This document shows positions 7,666 to 14,402 of a stretch of DNA of 18,999 nucleotides, in pieces. The position numbers and the translations under genes are program-made. Position 1 is the stretch's first letter. Every line of letters starts with the position of its first letter. The notes under the pieces were generated by a model. That model saw only the letters and a program-made list of their open reading frames with translations. It made no database searches and was not told where the DNA came from. Origin of the DNA: CAYHOI01 sp964358175 (GTDB lineage Bacteria > Margulisbacteria > Riflemargulisbacteria > GWF2-35-9); contig CAYHOI010000031.1 in NCBI GenBank assembly GCA_964358175.1, forward strand, positions 1-18,999, in the 5' to 3' direction.

Positions 7666-8043
7666 TTAAATGGATTTCATTCTAATCAGCAACAACGTCA
7701 GGGTACGCGATATTTTGCCCATGGGAATAAGCTGGAAGCTCATCGGTCGAAGTATATAGGGTCTCCTTTCCAACAAATTTCGCATGGTTATGAATCGTAT
7801 CTCATCATCAACAAGGTTTTTTAAGTTGGTGTCAATTTCGATTAATCGGTTAGCTTCACCTTCCCAGACGTTATAGACTATTGAATGTTGTATGGCTTCA
7901 ACCCGCCTCAAATCTTGTTGCACCGTCTTATCCGCTATAGTGGAGATTTGTTGTGCGGATTCGGCAATAATGTTCTTGTCGCCACTCAGAAGTCCGTTAA
8001 GAATTGAATAGCCATTTGATAGCGAAATGATTTTCGTATTCAT
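7666..8043 (-). CDS. Unrecognised ORF, possibly the body of a frameshifted gene
   Basis: A 125-residue frame starting MNTKIISLSNGYSILNGLL. The first 85 or so residues look like a genuine soluble helical protein (alternating hydrophobic and acidic or basic residues, DNLK-type helices). The last 40 are basic and hydrophobic and read less like protein. The ribosome binding site before the ATG is weak. The same frame stays open about 20 codons further upstream, overlapping a short ORF with a strong ribosome binding site (8141-8058). One base lost from the A-run or C-run near 8085-8095 would explain both as a single gene of about 150 codons. It lies between the IS scar and korA, and there is no recognised domain. 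Expression and function are unknown. Confidence 0.4.
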   Translation of the reverse strand: MNTKIISLSNGYSILNGLLSGDKNIIAESAQQISTIADKTVQQDLRRVEAIQHSIVYNVWEGEANRLIEIDTNLKNLVDDEIRFITMRNLLERRPYILRPMSFQLIPMGKISRTLTLLLIRMKSI

Positions 8044-8057
8044 AATGATTTCCCGCT

Positions 8058-8141
8058 TTACGATTGAGTCCTTTTCAAATGAATCGGGAATATTTTTATG
8101 ACATCCTCAACGTTTCTCTGTAGCCAGAACGTGAAATCCAT
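8058..8141 (-). CDS. Short ORF with a strong ribosome binding site (27 residues), possible 5' part of a frameshifted gene
   Basis: An ATG at 8141 is preceded by AGGAGG with a 6-nt spacer, one of the best ribosome binding sites in the window. It encodes MDFTFWLQRNVEDVIKIFPI plus seven residues before a TAA at 8058. The downstream 125-residue ORF starts 14 nt later in another frame. Joining the two frames near the A-run gives continuous, protein-like sequence, so this is more likely the front of a broken gene than a functional small peptide. Confidence that it is a gene by itself is low. Confidence 0.25.
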   Translation of the reverse strand: MDFTFWLQRNVEDVIKIFPIHLKRTQS

Positions 8142-8213
8142 TTTCGGCCTCCTAACCAGCGTCGCTACTGGCTTACAGCTCATGGCCTAGGGGGTAAAAT
8201 CCGTTGTAAGGCC

Positions 8214-8247
8214 AAAAAAGAACCGCAGAAAGCTAGTTGTCCGCGGT
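8214..8247 (-). terminator. Intrinsic terminator on the minus strand
   Basis: Read on the minus strand, ACCGCGGA (8247-8240), a 10-nt loop and TCTGCGGT (8229-8222) form an 8-bp stem with one G-U pair, followed by TCTTTTTT. The wobble pair works only in the minus-strand transcript, which fixes the orientation. It would stop transcription leaving the transposase remnant before it reaches the unknown ORF and korA. Confidence 0.5.
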
Positions 8248-8292
8248 CGTGTAAAAATGTACCACCTGAAAGTTAGCCCTAGTTTCGCAAAA

Positions 8293-8339
8293 TGTCTCTG
8301 GAGGTCAATAACGGCGTGGAGGCAACCCCTCCAGAGACA
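8293..8339. repeat. Perfect 12-bp inverted repeat with a 23-nt loop
   Basis: TGTCTCTGGAGG at 8293-8304 is exactly complementary to CCTCCAGAGACA at 8328-8339. No T-tract follows, so it is not a standard terminator. It lies 49 nt from the end of the transposase remnant and may be part of a mobile-element end. A shortened relative of its left arm and loop (TGTCTCTGG, then GTCAAT) recurs at 9173-9186 on the other side of the IS scar. Confidence 0.6.
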
Positions 8340-8387
8340 ACATTCCTGCAAGATTTTAGATCGTAAAGTTTTGGGGTTGAGGGCTGC

Positions 8388-8939
8388 CTAGGCGATGATT
8401 TTTTTAATGGGCAAATCGGTGTAGTTGACGTTTAGTTTTGCATAGATCGCTTTTTGTTCTTCGTCAGGCTTTCCGGGTTTTCGCATATTGATGACCGGAC
8501 CATCAACGGTTGGAAGGATCATGGTTGTATAGCGATGTGTTTCGAGTAGTTGTCGAATAGTTGGCCAGGTTCGTCGATCTCCAGCTAATTCGAGCCGGTA
8601 CTCGATGGCACGAAGTAAGTGATATACCAAAATGGTGATCCAGATATGGCCATCGACCCGATCTTCTTTGCTATGATAGTTTGGTCGTAGTCCAAGAACT
8701 CCTTTTAATGCATGGAACCCTTCCTCTACTTTGAGCAAGGTCATATAGGTTTTCCATATTTCAATATCGCTGAGATCCATTCGACTGGTTTTGATCATGT
8801 ATGCGCCTAGGTTTGCTTTTGATTGATTCATGGCTTCTTCAATAGACCATTCTAATTTTAGATTTCCAGATAGGGTGATGCATTCAATCTTGTAGTAGCA
8901 AGACACTCGGGAATGTCGTTCTTTTAATTGTCCAATCAC
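8388..8939 (-). pseudogene. IS1634-family (IS4-like) transposase, C-terminal remnant
   Basis: The reading frame (202 codons from an ATG at 8996) matches the family only from about residue 20 on. Landmarks: IGQLKERHSRVSCYYKIE; a GAYMIKTSRMDLSDIEIWKTY block; then KVEEGFHALKG (catalytic-type E91), LGLRPNYHSKEDRVDGHIW, and LVYHLLRAIEYRLELAGDRRTW. These correspond to the end of the DDE domain of IS1634-type enzymes, usually 500-600 residues long, so at least half of the protein is missing, including the first two catalytic acids. The sequence before residue 20 belongs to a different transposase read in the wrong frame. Family assignment comes from remembered motif order. Confidence 0.75.
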
Positions 8940-9039
8940 ACTGTGCGGCTTGTCGATGCTTGATCTCCCTCCGTAATACCTGTTCCATAATCCCAACCCT
9001 TTCCAATTCGGTGCTACTCATTATCACGCCTGCTTTCAT
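8884..9039 (-). pseudogene. ISNCY-like transposase, N-terminal remnant (frame closes after the junction)
   Basis: The ATG at 9039, with a CGGAGGAACA ribosome binding site about 6 nt upstream, opens a frame encoding MKAGVIMSSTELERVGIMEQ, then a VLRREIKHRQAAQ helix. This is the typical start of ISNCY-family transposases, where the next element should be LGLS-RQVRRL of the helix-turn-helix. Instead, after residue 34 (nucleotide about 8938) the sequence switches to IS1634 coding DNA in another frame and stops at 8884. It is therefore a truncated gene created by deletion or recombination between two IS copies. The first 34 residues are native and the last 17 are out-of-frame read-through. Confidence 0.6.
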
Positions 9040-9090
9040 GTTGTTCCTCCGATCTCGTCTAATCCAAAGGATAGTGTATTTCTAACAGGG

Positions 9091-9115
9091 GTGACATTAT
9101 CACTTTGCGTTAACA
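9091..9115. repeat. Probable terminal sequence of the ISNCY-like element
   Basis: GTGACATTATCACTTTGCGTTAACA resembles the terminal inverted repeat type of ISNCY elements (read inward on the minus strand, TGTTAACGCAAAGTGATAATGTCAC). It sits 52 nt upstream of the ISNCY-like start codon, where an element end is expected. It contains a short internal GTGA/TCAC symmetry. The partner end is missing. Recognition is from memory of the family. Confidence 0.45.
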
Positions 9116-9130
9116 CACAAAAATATTTCC

Positions 9131-9158
9131 TTGACTAATGATACTAAAATGGTATCAT
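9131..9158 (+). promoter_or_regulatory. Promoter with overlapping inverted-repeat operator for the hemerythrin operon
   Basis: TTGACT (9131-9136), a 16-nt spacer and TATCAT (9153-9158) form a good sigma70-type promoter. The inverted repeat ATGATAC (9138-9144), 7 nt, GTATCAT (9152-9158) covers the spacer and the -10 box. A bound dimer would block RNA polymerase. Size, symmetry and A+T-rich centre resemble sites of Rrf2-type (NsrR-like) or similar redox repressors, which often control ric genes elsewhere; that identity is inferred. It starts 16 nt after the probable IS end. Confidence 0.6.
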
Positions 9159-9172
9159 ATGACGATATATAT

Positions 9173-9191
9173 TGTCTCTGGTCAATCCAGA
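9173..9191 (+). repeat. Small leader hairpin resembling the large inverted repeat at 8293
   Basis: In the leader of the RIC gene, TCTGG (9177-9181), loop TCAAT and CCAGA (9187-9191) form a 5-bp hairpin. The segment TGTCTCTGG plus GTCAAT (9173-9186) matches 8293-8309 except for a 3-nt gap. It is too weak to be a terminator. It may be a shared mobile-element or repeat fragment, or chance. Confidence 0.35.
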
Positions 9192-9222
9192 CCCGAGAGA
9201 GAAAAAGAAAAAGGAGAAGAAA

Positions 9223-10200
9223 ATGAAATCAAACGTTGAAACAGCATTAGAGGGAATAGGGTTGCAAGGCGAACAAACAATCGGAGCTATCGTTGCGAAG
9301 GATTACCGGACAGTAGCTGTTTTCTCGAAACATGGGATCGATTTTTGTTGCGGAGGAGAGGTCAGTTTGGCGTCTGCCTGTAAAGAGAAGGCTCTCGACA
9401 TTACATCCGTTATAAAGGAGATCAATGAATCGAAAGGCAAGCCCCTCGATCGGAGTCAAAACTATGCGTCATGGGATCTATCGTTTATGGCGGACTACCT
9501 GATCAATACGCATCACGTATACCTAAAAGATAATCTGGAAATGATCGTGTCCTATGTCGACAAAATAGCCGATGTTCACGGAGAGCATCATCCTGAACTG
9601 CTCAAAATAAGCAAGGTTTTTAATACCATCGCCACAGAGATAAAAACCCATTTACTAGAAGAAGAAGAGGTTTGCTTCCCTGCCATCAAACGAATTGAGA
9701 AGGCTCTGAAATCTGGCGAGACCCCAAGCCAATCAGATGTTCAGATTCTAGCCAAATCACTTGAGACGCTCCATAAAGATCATGAAGCTATCGGAGACGC
9801 AACCCACCAGATTCGACACTTGGCCAATGAGTTTGCCATACCGGATTCTGTTTGCAATACGTTTGTAGTCACCTACGAGAAGCTAAAAGAATTCGAAGAC
9901 GACTTGCACAAACATGTTCACCTTGAGAACAACATCCTATTTCAAAAGGCCAAACGATTTACGGAGCTCACGTCAAAAACAATCACTCTTGATTTGCGAC
10001 CGATGCCACCTTTTGAAAGACACACCAAGATATTTGAGCTTTGGGAAGCATTAGAAAAGAGTGGGACATTGCGGATTATTAATGACCACGACCCGCGCCC
10101 ACTTCACTATCAGTTCGAAGCAGAGTTAACAGACAAATATATTTGGAACAAGATTGAAGATGGTCCAAAAGATTGGATCGTTGATATTACCAAGAAATAA
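9223..10200 (+). CDS. ric: RIC/ScdA-type di-iron hemerythrin protein fused to a C-terminal DUF2249 domain
   Basis: RIC (YtfE/ScdA) proteins repair or protect iron-sulfur clusters after nitric oxide or peroxide damage and act in the cytosol. This 325-residue protein has an N-terminal ScdA domain (about 17-70, with HGIDFCCGG at 37-45), then a hemerythrin four-helix domain. The di-iron ligands H98, H119, H143, E147, H187, H231 and E235 keep the spacing of E. coli YtfE except for one loop insertion. The C-terminal DUF2249 (255-323) has DLRPMPPFERH and INDHDPRPLHYQ. The ATG at 9223 has an ideal AAGGAG at 9211-9216; an upstream non-ATG start was rejected. The promoter/operator lies at 9131-9158, and the next gene follows after 11 nt. 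The fusion places two normally separate modules in one chain. Confidence 0.9.
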   Translation: MKSNVETALEGIGLQGEQTIGAIVAKDYRTVAVFSKHGIDFCCGGEVSLASACKEKALDITSVIKEINESKGKPLDRSQNYASWDLSFMADYLINTHHVYLKDNLEMIVSYVDKIADVHGEHHPELLKISKVFNTIATEIKTHLLEEEEVCFPAIKRIEKALKSGETPSQSDVQILAKSLETLHKDHEAIGDATHQIRHLANEFAIPDSVCNTFVVTYEKLKEFEDDLHKHVHLENNILFQKAKRFTELTSKTITLDLRPMPPFERHTKIFELWEALEKSGTLRIINDHDPRPLHYQFEAELTDKYIWNKIEDGPKDWIVDITKK

Positions 10201-10211
10201 GGGGGAAGTTT

Positions 10212-11633
10212 ATGAAAATGATTGGTCCTCATACAAAGATAGATGCGTTGCTTACGGAATTTCCTTTTCTGGAGGACTTTCTGGTTACAAAATCTGAGCG
10301 ATTTAGTTTGCTCAAGAACAAAGCCATCAGGAGTACGATGGGCAAGCTTGCCACCTTATCTCTTGCCGCACAAATGGGGGGAATCGATGAAGCAACGTTC
10401 ATTCGGGAAATAAATGAAGAAATAAAAAAGAAAACAAATCAACCTGGGGCGGTCAGCCCTGCATCAATAAATTCGAAGGATGAACGTGCCGAGATTATTC
10501 GAAACATCATTAAGGATCTACACAAAGGGGTTCCTCTCGAAGATGTTAAGGGCCAATTCAAGGCACTCATCGGAGAAATAGGTGCCTATGAGCTGGCCCA
10601 GATCGAGCAAGGGCTCATCACAGAAGGGTTGGCGGTTGAAGAGGTTCAACGACTCTGTGATGTTCATACCCAAGTGTTCAAAGATGGTTTGGCAAAGAAC
10701 GCGCTACCCGGTGTTCCTGCCGGTCACCCCGTTCACACCTTTATTCGTGAAAATCGTGAAGCGGAGAAAATTATTCATCAGATACGCGAGTCGCAAGAAG
10801 TCACTATCCAGCTCGAAAAGCTGACGTTGTTGGCTCAAATCGAGTTTCATTATTTGCGAAAAGAAAACCAACTGTTTCCCCTTCTGGAAAAACGAGGAAT
10901 TAGCGGTCCATCAAAAGTGATGTGGGGCATTGATAACGAGATTCGCTCAGACTTGAAAGCCGTCATAGAGAAGCTCTCCTCTGGGAAAGAGTGCGGCGAA
11001 GAATTGATTCAGGTTTTACGAAAAGTTGAGGATATGATTTATAAAGAAGAGCAAATCCTGTTTCCGATGGCTTTGGAGTCTTTATCTGAAGAGGACTGGG
11101 CTGTCGTCCATCATGGCCAAGAAGAGCTGGGGTATTCATGGATTACCATTCAGGATGACTATCAGAAAAAAGAGGCAGAAAACAAGTTCTCTGAAAGTGG
11201 CGATATTAATCTGGATGTAGGCCATTTGAATGGGGAAATGATCAATCTTCTCTTGAAACATTTGCCCCTTGAGGTGTCTCTGGTTAATGAAAACGATGAG
11301 GTCGTTTACTATTCGCAGGGCAAGGAACGTATTTTTCCGCGAAGTCCGGCGGTGATCGGTCGTAAGGTGCAAAATTGCCATCCTCAAAATAGTGTACACA
11401 TCGTTGAGGAAATTTTGCTCGCGTTTAAAGCGGGGACCAAGGACGTTGCGGAGTTCTGGATACAGTATAAGGGACATAAAATAAGTATTCGCTATATTGC
11501 AGTACGTAACGCCAAGGGGGCATACAAAGGAACCTTAGAGGTGACGCAAGATATTACATGGCTGTCTTCACTAGAAGGTGAACGACGATTGTTAGACTGG
11601 AGGGGGCCGGAAGAGAAAGCGTCTTTTGCTTAA
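10212..11633 (+). CDS. DUF1858-DUF438-hemerythrin-PAS multidomain protein
   Basis: A 473-residue cytosolic protein with, in order, DUF1858 (about 5-70), DUF438 (about 92-165, including GAYELAQIEQGL), a hemerythrin-like helical domain (about 168-305; H175, H213, E218, E280 and H300/H301 are candidate iron ligands) and a C-terminal PAS domain (about 345-450, with the conserved NCHPQNSVHIVEEIL). This is the full-length DUF438 family architecture, which has no settled biochemical function; gas, redox or iron sensing is usually supposed. The gene starts 11 nt after the RIC stop behind a G-rich ribosome binding site (AGGGGGAA), so both are in one operon under the same operator. Its stop is only 3 nt from the end of the convergent sucD, with no visible terminator between them. 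Confidence 0.9.
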   Translation: MKMIGPHTKIDALLTEFPFLEDFLVTKSERFSLLKNKAIRSTMGKLATLSLAAQMGGIDEATFIREINEEIKKKTNQPGAVSPASINSKDERAEIIRNIIKDLHKGVPLEDVKGQFKALIGEIGAYELAQIEQGLITEGLAVEEVQRLCDVHTQVFKDGLAKNALPGVPAGHPVHTFIRENREAEKIIHQIRESQEVTIQLEKLTLLAQIEFHYLRKENQLFPLLEKRGISGPSKVMWGIDNEIRSDLKAVIEKLSSGKECGEELIQVLRKVEDMIYKEEQILFPMALESLSEEDWAVVHHGQEELGYSWITIQDDYQKKEAENKFSESGDINLDVGHLNGEMINLLLKHLPLEVSLVNENDEVVYYSQGKERIFPRSPAVIGRKVQNCHPQNSVHIVEEILLAFKAGTKDVAEFWIQYKGHKISIRYIAVRNAKGAYKGTLEVTQDITWLSSLEGERRLLDWRGPEEKASFA

Positions 11634-11636
11634 TCA

Positions 11637-12503
11637 TTAGCCAGCTCCTGATATCGCTTGGCCAATGATATCCGGTCGCTCAAGAACGGTAACTCCCGCC
11701 TCTTCAAGGCATCGAATTTTGTCGGCGGCTAATCCCTTGCCCCCAGCGATAATCGCTCCAGCATGACCCATTCGTTTCCCTTCGGGTGCTGTTTTGCCTG
11801 CGATGAAACTATAAACGGGTTTGGACACGTTGTGTTTAATAAACTCAGCCGCTGCTTCCTCGTCTGTTCCTCCGATTTCTCCGAGCAGTACAATGGACGT
11901 GGTGTCAGAATCAGCTTCAAACATCTTTAGTAGAGCGATGTAGTTGATTCCCTTGACCGGATCTCCGCCAATCCCAACTACCGTACTCTGGCCTAGACCG
12001 GCATGGGTGATGCTATTGACCACCTCGTAGGTGAGGGTGCCACTTCGACTGATGAGACCGACATGGCCTTGTTGATGGATATTGCCAGGCATAATTCCGA
12101 TTTTGCATTTTCCAGGACTGATAATACCCGGACAGTTTCCCCCAATGAGTACCACATTCTTTGTTTGTAGATATTGGTAAACTTCCAGCATATCCAGAAC
12201 GGGGATTCCCTCGGTAATGCAAACGACGAGCGCCACGCCTGAATCTACTGCTTCATAAATAGCATCCACCGCAAACAAAGGTGGCACATAGATCACCGAT
12301 GCATTTGCTCCAGTTTGTGTCACAGCCTGTGCAACGGTATTAAATACTGGAATGCCGTCAACATCCTGTCCCCCTTTGCCCGGAGTGATGCCTCCAACCA
12401 CTTGTGTGCCATAATCGCGCATGCCTCGTGCGTGAAAAGAGCCATCCCGTCCTGTAATGCCTTGAACCAAGACTTTGGTTGATTCATTAATCAGTATGCT
12501 CAT
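11637..12503 (-). CDS. sucD: Succinyl-CoA ligase (ADP/GDP-forming), alpha subunit
   Basis: With SucC, interconverts succinyl-CoA and succinate plus CoA, with formation or use of a nucleoside triphosphate. The 288-residue protein has the CoA-binding Rossmann fold at the N-terminus (VQGITGRDGSFHA, TPGKGG), the GGNCPGIISPG motif, and the phosphohistidine H247 in KRMGHAGAII, all in the expected places. It starts at an ATG overlapping the sucC stop (ATGA). It is the last gene of the operon gamma-CA, sdhC-A-B, sucC-D. It supplies or uses the succinyl-CoA of KorAB and the succinate of SdhCAB. Confidence 0.97.
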   Translation of the reverse strand: MSILINESTKVLVQGITGRDGSFHARGMRDYGTQVVGGITPGKGGQDVDGIPVFNTVAQAVTQTGANASVIYVPPLFAVDAIYEAVDSGVALVVCITEGIPVLDMLEVYQYLQTKNVVLIGGNCPGIISPGKCKIGIMPGNIHQQGHVGLISRSGTLTYEVVNSITHAGLGQSTVVGIGGDPVKGINYIALLKMFEADSDTTSIVLLGEIGGTDEEAAAEFIKHNVSKPVYSFIAGKTAPEGKRMGHAGAIIAGGKGLAADKIRCLEEAGVTVLERPDIIGQAISGAG

Positions 12504-13642
12504 GCTTTGCCCCCTTTGGCGAGTCTAACGACGCTCTCAACGGCCTCTGCCATGTTTGAAAAGGCAGAGAACTGTGCCGCGCTTAGGATCTCACGTGCTT
12601 TTTCCTCATTGGTTCCTGCCAGTCGAATCACAATCGGAACGGGAATGTCCATTTGTTTTCTGGCTTCGAGAAGACCATTGGCAATATCATCGCAACGGGT
12701 GATGCCGCCAAAGATATTAATGAAAACAGCTTTGATCTTCTTGTTCTTCAAGATGATCTGAAACGCTTTGACGATTTTGTTGGGATTGGAGCTGCCTCCT
12801 ACATCCAGGAAATTAGCGGGTTCGCCACCGAACAACTTGATAATATCCATGGTGGCCATCGCCAGTCCTGCGCCGTTGACCACACACCCAATTTCCCCAT
12901 CAAGCTTGATAAAGGTCAGCCCATTGTTTTTGGCCTCAATTTCGTCCTCCTCCTCAGCATCCATGTCGCGAAGTTCTTCCAGTTCTGGATGTTTAATTAG
13001 CCCATTGTCATCCAAGACGAGCTTGGAGTCGAGTGCAAGCAGTTGACCGTGCGACGTGATGATGAGGGGATTGATTTCAGCTAGAGAACAGTCTAGTCCA
13101 CGAAAAACGCGATATAGTTTTCCGAAAATATCCTGAGCCTGAGCGATTTGTTCTTTTTGTGTGAACAGCGCGTAAGCCAGTTGCCGTTTCTGGTAAGCCA
13201 TAAACCCGAGTAGCGGGTCGATATAAATCTTGATGATTTTCTCGGGAGTGGTTTGTGCAACTTCTTCTATGTCTACTCCTCCAGCCGAACTAGCGAGGAA
13301 TACAATTTTTCGAGCACTGATATCCAGGGTAATCCCAATATAAATTTCTCTCTCAATTTGCTCGGCTTGCGCGACAAGGATTTTCTTTACGGGAAGGCCC
13401 TTAATCGTCAGCCCCAAAATGTCTTGAGCAATTGTGAAGGTCTCATCAGGCGTTTGTGCCACCTTCACGCCTCCGGCTTTGCCACGGCCGCCGACATGTA
13501 CCTGTGCTTTCACAACCACAGCTGTTCCCATTTCCTGTGCGACCTGTCTGGCTTCCTGTGCGTTGGTGACCATCCGCCCCCTGGTGACGGGAATGCCATA
13601 CTGTTCAAAAATGTCTTTTGCTTGATATTCGTGTAGTTTCAT
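12500..13642 (-). CDS. sucC: Succinyl-CoA ligase, beta subunit
   Basis: Nucleotide-binding subunit of the SucCD ligase. The 380 residues match the family. The ATP-grasp domain begins MKLHEYQAKDIFEQYGIPV, and the nucleotide loop KAQVHVGGRGKAGGVK is intact. The C-terminal ligase domain has GEIGCVVNGAGLAMATMD, ANFLDVGGSSNP and INIFGGITRCDDIANG. A good ribosome binding site (AAGGAGAG) lies before the ATG at 13642, and sdhB ends only 1 nt earlier. Nucleotide preference (ATP or GTP) cannot be told from what I can see. A charged acidic stretch with many Asp and Glu near residue 220 is a lineage-specific insert or variable loop. Confidence 0.97.
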   Translation of the reverse strand: MKLHEYQAKDIFEQYGIPVTRGRMVTNAQEARQVAQEMGTAVVVKAQVHVGGRGKAGGVKVAQTPDETFTIAQDILGLTIKGLPVKKILVAQAEQIEREIYIGITLDISARKIVFLASSAGGVDIEEVAQTTPEKIIKIYIDPLLGFMAYQKRQLAYALFTQKEQIAQAQDIFGKLYRVFRGLDCSLAEINPLIITSHGQLLALDSKLVLDDNGLIKHPELEELRDMDAEEEDEIEAKNNGLTFIKLDGEIGCVVNGAGLAMATMDIIKLFGGEPANFLDVGGSSNPNKIVKAFQIILKNKKIKAVFINIFGGITRCDDIANGLLEARKQMDIPVPIVIRLAGTNEEKAREILSAAQFSAFSNMAEAVESVVRLAKGGKA

Positions 13643-13643
13643 C

Positions 13644-14402
13644 CTAACTCTCCTTTAAGCTGGCCTGTATAAATTCCTGGTTAAGCCTCGCAATCTGGGC
13701 GACGCTTATCCCTTTCGGACATGCGATTTCACATTCATAAGTGTTGGAACAATTTCCGAAACCCTCCTTATCCATTTGTTGCACCATCGCTTGGGCTCGT
13801 TCTCTACGTTCAGGATGACCTTGTGGCAGAAGTGCGAGCTGTGTGACTTTGGCAGACACGAAAAGCATCGCGGCGGCATTGGGGCAGGTCGCGATGCAAG
13901 CGGCACAACCAATACACTCTGCAGCATCCATGGCTTTTTCTGCAGACTCTTTGCGAATCAGAAGGGTGTTCGCATCCGGTGCGCTTCCTGTACGGACGGA
14001 GACATATCCCCCTGCCGAAATGATCCGATCCAGTGCACTGCGATCAACGACAAGATCCTTAATCAGAGGAAGGGCTTTCGCACGGAAAGGCTCAATGAAA
14101 ATGGTGTCGTTATTTTGAAACACGCGCATGTGGAGTTGGCACAGAGTTGTTTCTTTTTTGGGACCATGCGCTTTGCCATTGACGATAGCCCCACAGCTTC
14201 CGCAAATCCCCTCGCGGCAATCACTCTCGAAGGCAATCGGGGTTTCTCCTGAAAGGGTGAGTGATTCATTGAGAATATCCAGCATCTCCACAAAGGAGGC
14301 ATCTTGATCGATTTGCTCCAGAGCATACGTCTTGAAGTTTCCAGTCTTGTCGCGGCTCGCTTGCCGCCATATTTTTAAGGTAATGTTTATTTTGCGTCCC
14401 AT
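13644..14402 (-). CDS. sdhB: Succinate dehydrogenase/fumarate reductase iron-sulfur subunit
   Basis: Carries electrons between the flavin of SdhA and the haem/quinone sites of SdhC through three clusters. In 252 residues: the plant-type [2Fe-2S] motif with C62, C67, C70 and C88 (CREGICGSC, then TLCQLH), then CIGCAACIATCPNA (C163, C166, C169, C173) and CSNTYECEIACPKGI (C218, C224, C228), which bind [4Fe-4S] and [3Fe-4S]. The sequence is of the B-type complex (sdhCAB order). Its ATG directly follows the sdhA TAA with no gap (TAAATG), consistent with re-initiation. Confidence 0.96.
   Translation of the reverse strand: MGRKINITLKIWRQASRDKTGNFKTYALEQIDQDASFVEMLDILNESLTLSGETPIAFESDCREGICGSCGAIVNGKAHGPKKETTLCQLHMRVFQNNDTIFIEPFRAKALPLIKDLVVDRSALDRIISAGGYVSVRTGSAPDANTLLIRKESAEKAMDAAECIGCAACIATCPNAAAMLFVSAKVTQLALLPQGHPERRERAQAMVQQMDKEGFGNCSNTYECEIACPKGISVAQIARLNQEFIQASLKES

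Larger units (their letters stand above)
8388..9117 (-). mobile_element. Insertion-sequence scar: ISNCY-like front joined to IS1634-family back
   Basis: Two transposase fragments of different families lie head to tail on the minus strand and meet near 8940. From 9039 to about 8940 the sequence encodes an ISNCY-type N-terminus. From about 8939 to 8388 it encodes the C-terminal third of an IS1634-family transposase in another frame. A sequence like an ISNCY end lies at 9091-9115. Neither fragment is complete, so the scar cannot transpose by itself. The left boundary is not determined; the inverted repeat at 8293-8339 could belong to it. Confidence 0.65.

Noticed and set aside
7666..7800. A decayed c-type haem motif (CxxCH) in the C-terminal part of the unrecognised ORF
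   Set aside because: Frame shifting gives SHG- or PWA-like strings, but no cysteines are present and several changes would be needed.
8170..8212. Imperfect inverted repeat GGCTTACA / TGTAAGGCC
   Set aside because: It has a bulge, a long 26-nt loop and no functional context; it may be part of the mobile-element debris but cannot be assigned.
8251..8275. TGTAAAAATGTACCACCTGAAAG as a possible IS21-family end
   Set aside because: It resembles such ends by eye, but there is no partner end and no istA or istB remnant in the window.
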